From the NCBI GenBank assembly GCA_016719605.1, contig JADJYW010000003.1, positions 1-64,000 of the forward strand: 64,000 nucleotides of DNA. The letters run 5' to 3'. The DNA comes from Lewinellaceae bacterium (GTDB taxonomy: Bacteria; Bacteroidota; Bacteroidia; Chitinophagales; Saprospiraceae). The notes beneath the pieces were generated by a model. It made no database searches and was not told the DNA's origin. It worked only from the letters and a program-made list of their open reading frames with translations. The position numbers and the translations under genes are program-made. How positions within the stretch are numbered: the first letter of the stretch is position 1; each line of letters opens with the position of its first letter. This document shows, one piece after another, positions 56,628 through 63,771 of the stretch.

Positions 56628-56675
56628 AGCAAAGGGCAAGGGGCAAGTTTGCAGACTTGTCCCTTGCCCTTTGCT
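56628..56675. terminator. Bidirectional terminator of the GCAAAGGGCAAGGG family
   Basis: Arms of 21 bases (56628-56648 and 56655-56675) pair with a single G-T mismatch around TTGCAG. The hairpin sits between convergent genes, 4 bp after one stop codon and 4 bp from the other. Confidence 0.85.
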
Positions 56676-56678
56676 TGT

Positions 56679-57863
56679 CTACTTTTTCGGTAGTTTGACT
56701 GTAAAAGTCGTGCCCTTGTTCAGTTCGGAGTGTTTCACAAAAATTTTACCCTTGTGGTACTGCTCCACGATACGTTTGGAGAGGGAAAGCCCGAGGCCCC
56801 AGCCGCGGGTTTTGGTGGAGTAGCCGGGTTTGAAAATCGTGTTGAATCTCCGGGCGGGGATACCTTTTCCGGTATCGGCTACATCGAAACAAACGTAGCC
56901 CGGTTCTTCATAAACCGCCGCCGTGATGTTCCCGATACCGCCTTCCATGGCGTCAATCGCATTGCGCAGGAGATTTTCCACCACCCAGTCGAACAAGGGA
57001 GCATTGATATCCACCAAAAGCGGCTCATGCTCGGCCGGTACGGGAAAATCGAACGTGACGCGACGCGGCGCGCGGCGCTGCATATAATCCCGGCAGATAG
57101 CCAGTTGGTCGTAGATGTTGATCGGTTGGAGTTCCGGCTGGGCGCCGATTTTGGAAAACCGGTCGGCTACGAGTTCGAGGCGTGTCACGTCGTTTCGCAG
57201 TTCGTCCAGCATTTCCTGATTCACGGGGTTGTCTTCGTTGACCGATTTGAGCGCCTCCACCCAGCCGAGTATAGCGGTGATGGGCGTGCCCAGTTGGTGG
57301 GCCGTTTCCTTGGCCATACCCAGCCACACCTGATTTTCCTCCGCCCGACGGGCTGCACTGAAGCCCATGTACCCGAATGCGATGAATACCGCAATGAGGA
57401 ACAACTGCACAAACGGGTACCATTCCAGGAGCGACAACAAGTTGGAGTGGCTGTAAATCAGCATTTTGTCAATATCCGGCGGGATGCGGATGCGAATGGT
57501 ATCTGCGCCGTTTTCAATCATGCGATCCAGCGCCAACCGGACATCCTCGATCGTCATCGTATCGAGGTTTTTGTCGTCTATGTTCCGGTACATTTCAATC
57601 TGGTACGTCTCGTCCAGCACGACGACCGGTATCGTCGTATTTTCCTCTATGACCCGTCCGGGGAGGGTGAAATCGCAGTTCAAGTCTACATCTGTGCGTG
57701 CGATTTGCCGCATGGCCTCGGCAAACTGCTGCGCCTGTTGCTTCTCGCGTTCGACTAAGCGCTCGGCGAGGTACCTGGTGTAATACAGTGAAATAGCCAC
57801 AATGGCCACAGCCGCCGCGGCGAGGTACCATTTCCAGTGCGATTTGCGTGCGTAAATATCCAT
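56679..57863 (-). CDS. Membrane sensor histidine kinase
   Basis: This is a two-component sensor of 394 residues. An N-terminal helix (WYLAAAAVAIVAISLYY), a 120-residue periplasmic domain and a second helix (YPFVQLFLIAVFIAFGYMGF) are followed by the kinase core. The H box ETAHQLGTPITAILGW has its phosphorylated histidine at H189; N box NLLRNAIDAM; G boxes DTGKGIP and GWGLGLSL. There is no HAMP domain and no response regulator gene nearby, so it is an orphan. The ATG at 57863 is preferred; the open frame continues upstream without conserved features. Confidence 0.92.
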   Translation of the reverse strand: MDIYARKSHWKWYLAAAAVAIVAISLYYTRYLAERLVEREKQQAQQFAEAMRQIARTDVDLNCDFTLPGRVIEENTTIPVVVLDETYQIEMYRNIDDKNLDTMTIEDVRLALDRMIENGADTIRIRIPPDIDKMLIYSHSNLLSLLEWYPFVQLFLIAVFIAFGYMGFSAARRAEENQVWLGMAKETAHQLGTPITAILGWVEALKSVNEDNPVNQEMLDELRNDVTRLELVADRFSKIGAQPELQPINIYDQLAICRDYMQRRAPRRVTFDFPVPAEHEPLLVDINAPLFDWVVENLLRNAIDAMEGGIGNITAAVYEEPGYVCFDVADTGKGIPARRFNTIFKPGYSTKTRGWGLGLSLSKRIVEQYHKGKIFVKHSELNKGTTFTVKLPKK

Positions 57864-58086
57864 CGTAAGTTCAGGGAGCAAAAATGAGAAGAATAGTTGT
57901 AGGTTGTGGAGGTTTCTGCAATTAGGCAGATAGCCGGTCGGCCCGCACATTTTTTTAACGTGGTCAGAAAAATGCGCCGTGCGATTACCCTCGGTTGATG
58001 GCCTGCAAAAGCCCTTAAATTTTTTATTGTTGAACAATTTTTTAAAAACTCCTGTTAAAACGCTCAACAAAACTAAAACCCTTAGC

Positions 58087-59559
58087 ATGAAAAAAGTAGT
58101 TGTGATCGGCTCCGGCTTTGCAGGTCTTTCCGCAGCATGCAATCTGGCTGCCGACGGCTTCGATGTGACCGTGCTGGAAAAAAACACGGTTCCGGGTGGC
58201 CGCGCGCGGCAGTATTCCGATCAGGGGTTTGTGTTTGACATGGGGCCATCGTGGTACTGGATGCCGGATGTGTTCGAGCAGTTTTTCGCACGTTTTGGAA
58301 AAAAAGCCTCGGATTACTACGAGTTGGTGCGCCTCGACCCCTCGTACGCCGTGCATTTCGGCCCCAACGACCGCATGGATGTGCCGGCTAACATGGCGGA
58401 ACTGGAGGCTATGTTCGAGCGCTACGAACCGGGCAGCACGCCCAATTTGCGCAAGTTTCTGGCCGAAGCTGAATACAAATACCGGGTGGGCATGAACGAA
58501 TTTGTACAAAAGCCCAGCCACAGCATGCTGGAGTTTGCCGACTGGCGCATCGCGGCCAGCTTGTTCCGTTTGCAAATGTTTACGTCCATGTCCAGGCACG
58601 TCCGGCAGTTGTTCAAAAATGAAAAACTGATCAAACTGCTGGAATTCCCCGTGTTGTTTCTCGGCGCCACGCCCGAAAAGACTCCGGCCCTGTACAGCCT
58701 GATGAACTACGCCGACATGGCGCTGGGCACTTGGTATCCTATGGGTGGAATGTTCAAAATTGTGGAAGGTATGGTTGCCCTGGCCAAAGAACTTGGCGTC
58801 AAAATCGAACTGGGGCAGGAGGTGCGTCAGATCGTTGTGCTCAACGGATCGGCCCGCTCGGTGGTCACGCATCAGGGCCGCGAATATCCCGCCGACGTGG
58901 TGGTGGGCGCCGCCGATTATCACCACATTGATTCCAAACTACTTGGCCCCAAACAACGCAACTACAGCGACCAATACTGGGAAAGCCGTACGATGGCCCC
59001 GTCCAGCCTGCTGTTTTACCTCGGGGTGAACAAACGCCTGAACGGTCTTTTCCACCATAATTTGTTCTTCGACGAGGATTTCGGTCGCCATGCACGCGAG
59101 ATTTATGATACCCCGAAATGGCCCGAAAAGCCCTTGTTCTATGTCAGTGCACCTTCTCAAACCGACCCGTCCGTAGCGCCGGAGGGCTGCGAAAACCTGT
59201 TCGTGCTCATCCCCGTAGCCCCCGGACTGGAGGACACGCCGGAGATTCGCCAGCACTACTATGAGGTGGTCATGCAGCGGTTGGAACAACTCACCGGCCA
59301 GCGTATCCGGGATGCCGTGGTTTATCGCCGCTCCTTTGCGCATACCGACTTTGTGACCGACTACCATGCGTTCAAAGGCAATGCCTACGGCTTGGCCAAC
59401 ACGCTCCTGCAAACCGCTTTTCTGAAACCCAAACTCCGCAGTAAACACGTTAAAAATCTTTTCTACACCGGCCAACTGACCGTACCCGGCCCCGGCGTGC
59501 CGCCCTCGCTCATCAGCGGGCAAGTTGTAGCGAAAGAGGTTTATAGGTTGGAAGGTTAG
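58087..59559 (+). CDS. crtI: CrtI-family phytoene desaturase
   Basis: This FAD enzyme introduces double bases into phytoene on the way to lycopene. The FAD-binding motif VVVIGSGFAGLSAACNLA is at residues 4-21, with E30 as the ribose ligand in VTVLEKNTVPGGRA. The C-terminal signature NLFYTGQLTVPGPGVPPSLISGQ is typical of CrtI. The ATG at 58087 gives 490 residues. It is followed by crtB in the same direction. Related CrtI-like oxidases (for example CrtN or a carotenoid oxidase) cannot be fully excluded, but the pairing with crtB supports phytoene. Confidence 0.92.
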   Translation: MKKVVVIGSGFAGLSAACNLAADGFDVTVLEKNTVPGGRARQYSDQGFVFDMGPSWYWMPDVFEQFFARFGKKASDYYELVRLDPSYAVHFGPNDRMDVPANMAELEAMFERYEPGSTPNLRKFLAEAEYKYRVGMNEFVQKPSHSMLEFADWRIAASLFRLQMFTSMSRHVRQLFKNEKLIKLLEFPVLFLGATPEKTPALYSLMNYADMALGTWYPMGGMFKIVEGMVALAKELGVKIELGQEVRQIVVLNGSARSVVTHQGREYPADVVVGAADYHHIDSKLLGPKQRNYSDQYWESRTMAPSSLLFYLGVNKRLNGLFHHNLFFDEDFGRHAREIYDTPKWPEKPLFYVSAPSQTDPSVAPEGCENLFVLIPVAPGLEDTPEIRQHYYEVVMQRLEQLTGQRIRDAVVYRRSFAHTDFVTDYHAFKGNAYGLANTLLQTAFLKPKLRSKHVKNLFYTGQLTVPGPGVPPSLISGQVVAKEVYRLEG

Positions 59560-59582
59560 CTGGTTAGAAGGTTAGAAGGTTG
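59546..59582 (+). repeat. Inverted partner of the crtB leader repeat
   Basis: Units of GGTTAGAA and GGTTGGAA type begin inside the last codons of crtI (supplying RLEG and the stop) and continue into the gap. They are the reverse complement of the TTCTAACC units before crtB. Confidence 0.7.
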
Positions 59583-59625
59583 CGCACTACGCGGATATTT
59601 CAACTCCTTACAACAACCTCTACCG

Positions 59626-59695
59626 AAACCTTAACCTTCCAGAAACCTTTAACCTTCTAACCAGAAACCTTTCAACCTTCTAACCAGAAACCTTT
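59626..59695 (+). repeat. Tandem 22-mer (AACCTTCTAACC...) before crtB
   Basis: Two exact 22-base copies (59651-59672 and 59674-59695) are preceded by degenerate units and end 7 bases before the ATG at 59703. G is scarce on the coding strand. Together with 59546-59582 the array could form a long hairpin across the crtI-crtB gap. Confidence 0.8.
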
Positions 59696-59702
59696 TTATG
59701 AC

Positions 59703-60545
59703 ATGAATCACTTCGACCTATACAACACCACCTGTTCGGAATGTAGCCGACTCATTACGCGGCGGTATTCGACTTCTTTTTCACTGGGTATTCGTTTGTT
59801 TCACAAGCGTTTCCGCGACCCGATCTACGGGATTTATGGTTTCGTGCGGTTTGCCGACGAGATTGTGGACACGTTCCACAACCACGATAAGGAGGCACTG
59901 CTTCGGCGTTTCCGCACAGATACTTACCAGGCGATAGACGAGGGCATTAGCCTGAACCCTGTGCTGCACGCGTTTCAGCAGGTGGTGCGCCGGTACGGCA
60001 TTGAACGCGAACTCATTGACGCCTTTTTGGACAGCATGGAAATGGATTTGTCCAACAATACCTACGACACGGACCGTTACGAGGAATACATCTACGGTTC
60101 GGCGGAAGTCGTGGGACTGATGTGCCTGCGGGTCTTTTGCGCAGGCGACGATGCCCGATACCAATCCCTGAAGGCTCCGGCTTGTCGCCTCGGCGCAGCA
60201 TTCCAGAAAATCAATTTCCTGCGTGATATTCGCAGCGACTACGATGAGCGCGGGCGCGTGTACTTCCCGGGGGTGGATTTCCGGGCGTTCGACAACACGG
60301 CCAAACAGCAGATTGAGGCCGATATACAGGCCGACTTCGAGGCCGCGCTGGAGGGCATTCGACGGCTCCCGGACGGTTCCCGGCTCGGCGTGTATCTGGC
60401 CTATAAATACTACACCCAACTTTTTGTCAAAATCAAAAACGCACCCGCGCAACGCATCGCCGAGGAGCGCTTCCGGGTGTCGGACAAACGAAAAATGTAC
60501 CTGCTTTTCAGTTCAGCGGTACGGTGCCGGCTAAATGCCTTGTAG
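59703..60545 (+). CDS. crtB: Phytoene synthase CrtB
   Basis: CrtB condenses two geranylgeranyl diphosphates head to head into phytoene, the first committed carotenoid step. Both magnesium-binding aspartate motifs are present: DEIVD at residues 52-56 and DIRSD at 175-179 within INFLRDIRSDYDERGRVYFPG. It has 280 residues, a normal length. Its position after crtI suggests one carotenoid transcript, with substrate from the isoprenoid route to which the GHMP kinase at 46.4 kb may belong. No cyclase or hydroxylase gene is in the window. Confidence 0.94.
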   Translation: MNHFDLYNTTCSECSRLITRRYSTSFSLGIRLFHKRFRDPIYGIYGFVRFADEIVDTFHNHDKEALLRRFRTDTYQAIDEGISLNPVLHAFQQVVRRYGIERELIDAFLDSMEMDLSNNTYDTDRYEEYIYGSAEVVGLMCLRVFCAGDDARYQSLKAPACRLGAAFQKINFLRDIRSDYDERGRVYFPGVDFRAFDNTAKQQIEADIQADFEAALEGIRRLPDGSRLGVYLAYKYYTQLFVKIKNAPAQRIAEERFRVSDKRKMYLLFSSAVRCRLNAL

Positions 60546-60618
60546 CAAAATCACCCGGCCCGCCAACCTGCATCACCCCGACCGCTCGCGGAATGCGCTA
60601 AAATTGTGCCTCGCAGCA

Positions 60619-60680
60619 CACTACCGGATATTTGGACTTTTCAGGTTTAAAAACCTGAAAAGTCCAAATATCCGGTAGTG
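60619..60680. repeat. Perfect 30-bp inverted repeat with 2-base loop
   Basis: The arm CACTACCGGATATTTGGACT... (60619-60648) is exactly complementary to 60651-60680, with AA between. The palindrome lies 73 bp after crtB and ends 34 bp before the next ATG. There is no T run after either arm, so an ordinary terminator is not certain. A repeat-element relic, an mRNA-stabilising hairpin or an attenuator are alternatives. Confidence 0.85.
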
Positions 60681-60714
60681 CGGCTTCGCAAGATGCTCAC
60701 CAAACGCAGGTTCG

Positions 60715-62229
60715 ATGGAAAATAACAACTTCGATGCGCTCGGCTCGGATGCCGTAGCCCGATTCAAGTCCTTGCAGCGTGCACTCGTCGAGCAATTTGA
60801 GCAACAATTCCCCGACCCTATGGCACCCAAGACAATGATCGTCATCCCCAGTCAAACACTCGATCAGGAGATATTAGCCAAGGTTACGGGTATTAACCAC
60901 TACGAAGAACGTCTCCTGTGCCTGCTTTTGCTGCTGCGCCAGCCGCGCACGCGGATCGTTTTTGTGAGTAGCACGCCCATTGACAAGGTTATCGTAGACT
61001 ATTACCTGCACTTGTTGCCGGGAGTCACGCCGCGCCACGCCCGGCAGCGCCTCACGCTGCTGAGTTGCCACGATGCTTCGCCGCGCTCGCTCACCGAAAA
61101 GATACTGGCTCGACCCCGCCTCATCGAAAAAATAAAAAACAGTATCCCGCCCGGCCACGTGGCGCATATCTCGGGTTTCAACATCACCTGCCACGAGCAT
61201 CAACTGGCCTTACAACTTGGTGTTCCGCTGTACGGCTGTCCGGCCTGGCTCAACTACTGGGGCACTAAAAGCGGAAGCCGGGAAATTTTTCGCCGCGCCG
61301 GACTGCCCGTGCCCGACGGGTATGAAAATCTGAAAAACATGGACGAAGTGCTTCTGGCCCTTCGGGAATTGCGCAAGGAAAACCCCGGGGTGCGCCGGGC
61401 AGTGGTTAAACTCAACGATGGATTCTCCGGCGAGGGCAACGCCATTTTTTCTTTTGAAAAGGCAGGCGACACCCTGGAACGGGATACCCTCCGACGGCAC
61501 CTAAAACTGGTAGCCGACGACATGGCTTACGATGATTTTTCTGAAAAAATGGAAAACATGGGTGGCATCGTCGAGGTGTTCGTGGAGGGAGAAATCAAAT
61601 CATCGCCCTCCGTGCAATGTCGCGTGACCCCTTTGCGGCAGATCGAGGTGGCTTCCACCCACGACCAGATGCTGGGCGGCGAAAGCAACCAAATTTACAT
61701 CGGCGCCACGTTCCCCGCCAATCGCGCCTACGCCGGCGAAATCGGGGCAATGGGTTGGCAGGTAGCAGAAGTCCTCAGTCGGGAGGGCGTCATCGGGCGG
61801 TTTGGCATTGATTTTATTTCCGTCAAGGAACCTGCCGGCTGGTGGAAACACTATGCCATCGAGATCAATCTGCGCAAAGGCGGCACCACCCACCCATACC
61901 TGATGCTCCAGTACCTCACCAACGGCTACTACGACCACCATACCGGCATCTACCACACCCGAGACGGCCAGGAGCGACACTATTTTGCCACCGACGGCCT
62001 GCGCTCGGAAGCCTACAAGGGGCTTACCCCCGAAGACCTCATGGACATCGCTATTTGCAACGGAATCCACTACGATGCGACGGTTCAGGAGGGCGTGTCG
62101 TTCCACCTGCTCGGGGCGCTTTCCCAACACGGAAAACTCGGCACCGTGTGCATCGGCGCCACGCCGGAGCGCGCGGAGGCTTTGTACAAAAAAACCGTAG
62201 AGGTACTGGATCGGGAAACAAGGGGGTGA
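60715..62229 (+). CDS. PGM1-like ATP-grasp ligase
   Basis: ATP-grasp enzyme of 504 residues resembling the PGM1 group, named after the pheganomycin peptide ligase that joins a small amino acid to a peptide. The ATP-grasp core includes AVVKLNDGFSGEGNAIF (nucleotide-binding lysine region), GGIVEVFVEGEIKSSPSVQC, and the metal-binding end FGIDFISV ... AIEINLRKGGTTHP. The C-terminal 100 residues (YDATVQEGVSFHLLGALSQHGKLGTVCIG) match the PGM1-type C-terminal domain. Substrates are unknown. It lies downstream of crtIB in the same direction but is separated by the large palindrome; whether it belongs to the carotenoid transcript is unclear. Confidence 0.82.
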   Translation: MENNNFDALGSDAVARFKSLQRALVEQFEQQFPDPMAPKTMIVIPSQTLDQEILAKVTGINHYEERLLCLLLLLRQPRTRIVFVSSTPIDKVIVDYYLHLLPGVTPRHARQRLTLLSCHDASPRSLTEKILARPRLIEKIKNSIPPGHVAHISGFNITCHEHQLALQLGVPLYGCPAWLNYWGTKSGSREIFRRAGLPVPDGYENLKNMDEVLLALRELRKENPGVRRAVVKLNDGFSGEGNAIFSFEKAGDTLERDTLRRHLKLVADDMAYDDFSEKMENMGGIVEVFVEGEIKSSPSVQCRVTPLRQIEVASTHDQMLGGESNQIYIGATFPANRAYAGEIGAMGWQVAEVLSREGVIGRFGIDFISVKEPAGWWKHYAIEINLRKGGTTHPYLMLQYLTNGYYDHHTGIYHTRDGQERHYFATDGLRSEAYKGLTPEDLMDIAICNGIHYDATVQEGVSFHLLGALSQHGKLGTVCIGATPERAEALYKKTVEVLDRETRG

Positions 62230-62243
62230 TCCGCCGGCGGCGG

Positions 62244-63455
62244 CTACCCCAGAAAATACGCGCCCACAAAAGCCCCCACAGTTGCCACAAAACCCATCAT
62301 AAACACGGTGTACGAGTAAGTCAGCAGCCGGTATTTTTTATCCAGCACCAGGCCGAGGTAGTACAGGTCGCGGGCCATGTTGCCGAACAGCAGGCGACCG
62401 TCGCGCAGCATGGTATCGGTGGCGGCCTCGAACTGATCGAGCGTGAGGTGCACGAAATTGCCGAAAAAAACCGGACTGGGTGGTTGCCCGGACACTGGCA
62501 GGAGCGTGGTCACCCGAGGGCGCGACGACAGCACGGCAAAGATGAGCGACGACAGGCTCGTCACCAAAAACATGATGATGGGCAGGATGTAGAGCGGGTT
62601 TCGGTTTGTCAGCGACTGGTAGGTGAGCAGGGAAATGGCTACCGACAGCAGGATGGAGTTGACGCTGATCATGATGTGCGCTTTGTTGTCGGCAATAGCG
62701 CTCAAGCGGATATGATTGGCGTAGTTGGCCCGAAAATATGTCTGGATGCTGGAGCGCAGGGGTCTGCGGGCTAAGCGGTCAAAACGTTCACTTTTGCGTT
62801 CGGCTTTTTCCGGAACGGCAGCCTCCGATCCTGGCTGCGTTGACTTGCGCCGTTCGAGCAGGCGCAGGGCCAGTGCGGGTTCGTAATTTTTTTTGGCGAA
62901 GGCTGTAAAAAAAGCCACGCGGTGTAATTCGGCATCGAGGTATTCCTGCCACTCGGCATCCCCGATCGTTTGTCCGCTCAGTAGCTCGCGTTCGAGTCGC
63001 AGGAGCGGTAGCCGTGCCCCGGCGTCTTCCGACCAGTCGCAGGCGCGAACGGCATCGCTCAGCACCCGGGCTTCCGGGGTTTGGGGGCGTCCTGAAGCAT
63101 AAACAGCGGCAATACACTGCCGTACCTGCCGGATTTTTTCTGCCGGGCATTTTTGTTCAACCAAAAAAAACTCGGCGCGAATGGCGCTGGTCTCGGCGGG
63201 GTGTGCTGCGTCGTACAGGTAGCCGACATTGAAAAACCAGGCGGCCAATTGTGCTATTTCCGCGCTGCTTTCGGACAAATTTTCGTGTTGGGCCAGCGCC
63301 TCAACCCGTTCGGCTACACATGCTGCCTGGGCGTAGTTGTGAAAAACGAGCCTGGCGTCGTGCTGTTCGTTCCACAGGTGCAGGATGTGCCGGCGAGCCT
63401 CGGCGAGCAGCGGCGCGACCGGATCATTCGGGGTGTTTTGTTCTGCTCTTGCCAT
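62244..63455 (-). CDS. Pycsar-effector-like membrane protein with degenerate HD domain
   Basis: Residues 1-190 form an HD-phosphohydrolase-like helical domain. The first histidine is present (FHNYAQAACVAERV, H39), but the defining HD pair is replaced by F75-N76 in AAWFFNVGYLYD, so metal binding and hydrolysis are probably lost. After a basic linker, residues 265-403 resemble the PycTM/DUF5706 effector domain: ADNKAHIMISVNSILLSVAISLL, a second helix pair (LYILPIIMFLVTSLSSLIFAVL), and a final membrane helix. Pycsar effectors kill infected cells after cyclic-pyrimidine signalling. No cyclase gene is adjacent, so a defence role is inference. ATG at 63455. Confidence 0.8.
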   Translation of the reverse strand: MARAEQNTPNDPVAPLLAEARRHILHLWNEQHDARLVFHNYAQAACVAERVEALAQHENLSESSAEIAQLAAWFFNVGYLYDAAHPAETSAIRAEFFLVEQKCPAEKIRQVRQCIAAVYASGRPQTPEARVLSDAVRACDWSEDAGARLPLLRLERELLSGQTIGDAEWQEYLDAELHRVAFFTAFAKKNYEPALALRLLERRKSTQPGSEAAVPEKAERKSERFDRLARRPLRSSIQTYFRANYANHIRLSAIADNKAHIMISVNSILLSVAISLLTYQSLTNRNPLYILPIIMFLVTSLSSLIFAVLSSRPRVTTLLPVSGQPPSPVFFGNFVHLTLDQFEAATDTMLRDGRLLFGNMARDLYYLGLVLDKKYRLLTYSYTVFMMGFVATVGAFVGAYFLG

Positions 63456-63574
63456 ACGTTTCGCGTTGTTTGCCCACAAATGTAGGCCATAAACATTTCT
63501 CAACCAGCCGACTCCTGAAACGAAAAACACCCAACCAGAACTTGTCTGATCAGGTGTCGCTCGATTTCTTGTTG

Positions 63575-63658
63575 TGACCACGACTGGAGTCGAACCAGCA
63601 CATCCGTAAGGACACTACCCCCTCAAAGTAGCGCGTCTACCAATTCCGCCACGTGGCC
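63575..63658 (-). tRNA. tRNA-Leu (anticodon GAG)
   Basis: The minus strand folds into a complete leucine tRNA of 84 bases. The acceptor stem is GGCCACG/CGTGGTC with discriminator A, and the D arm contains GGTAGA. The anticodon stem CTACT/GGTAG has loop TTGAGGG, so the anticodon is GAG (bases 63622-63624). The long variable arm expected for leucine is present, and the T arm has GGTTCGACTCC. The CCA end is not encoded. It reads CUC and CUU codons. Confidence 0.95.
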
Positions 63659-63688
63659 ATGAAATACCGCTTTCGTTAAAAGCGGCGG

Positions 63689-63718
63689 CAAAGATACGCG
63701 CCGCTTCAGAAAATCAAA
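63689..63718 (-). promoter_or_regulatory. Promoter of tRNA-Leu
   Basis: On the minus strand TTTG (63715-63718) is followed after 18 bases by TATCTTTG (63689-63696), a full Bacteroidota promoter. Transcription would begin near 63682, about 24 bases before the mature tRNA. Confidence 0.7.
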
Positions 63719-63771
63719 ATCTGAAGGAAAAGTTTTGCCGGCGTTGATCCTCGTGGCGTCGGCCGTTTGCC

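Noticed and set aside
57864..58184. N-terminal extension of the histidine kinase
   Set aside because: The frame is open to 58187 but has no conserved pattern and overlaps the start of crtI; the ATG at 57863 directly precedes the membrane helix.
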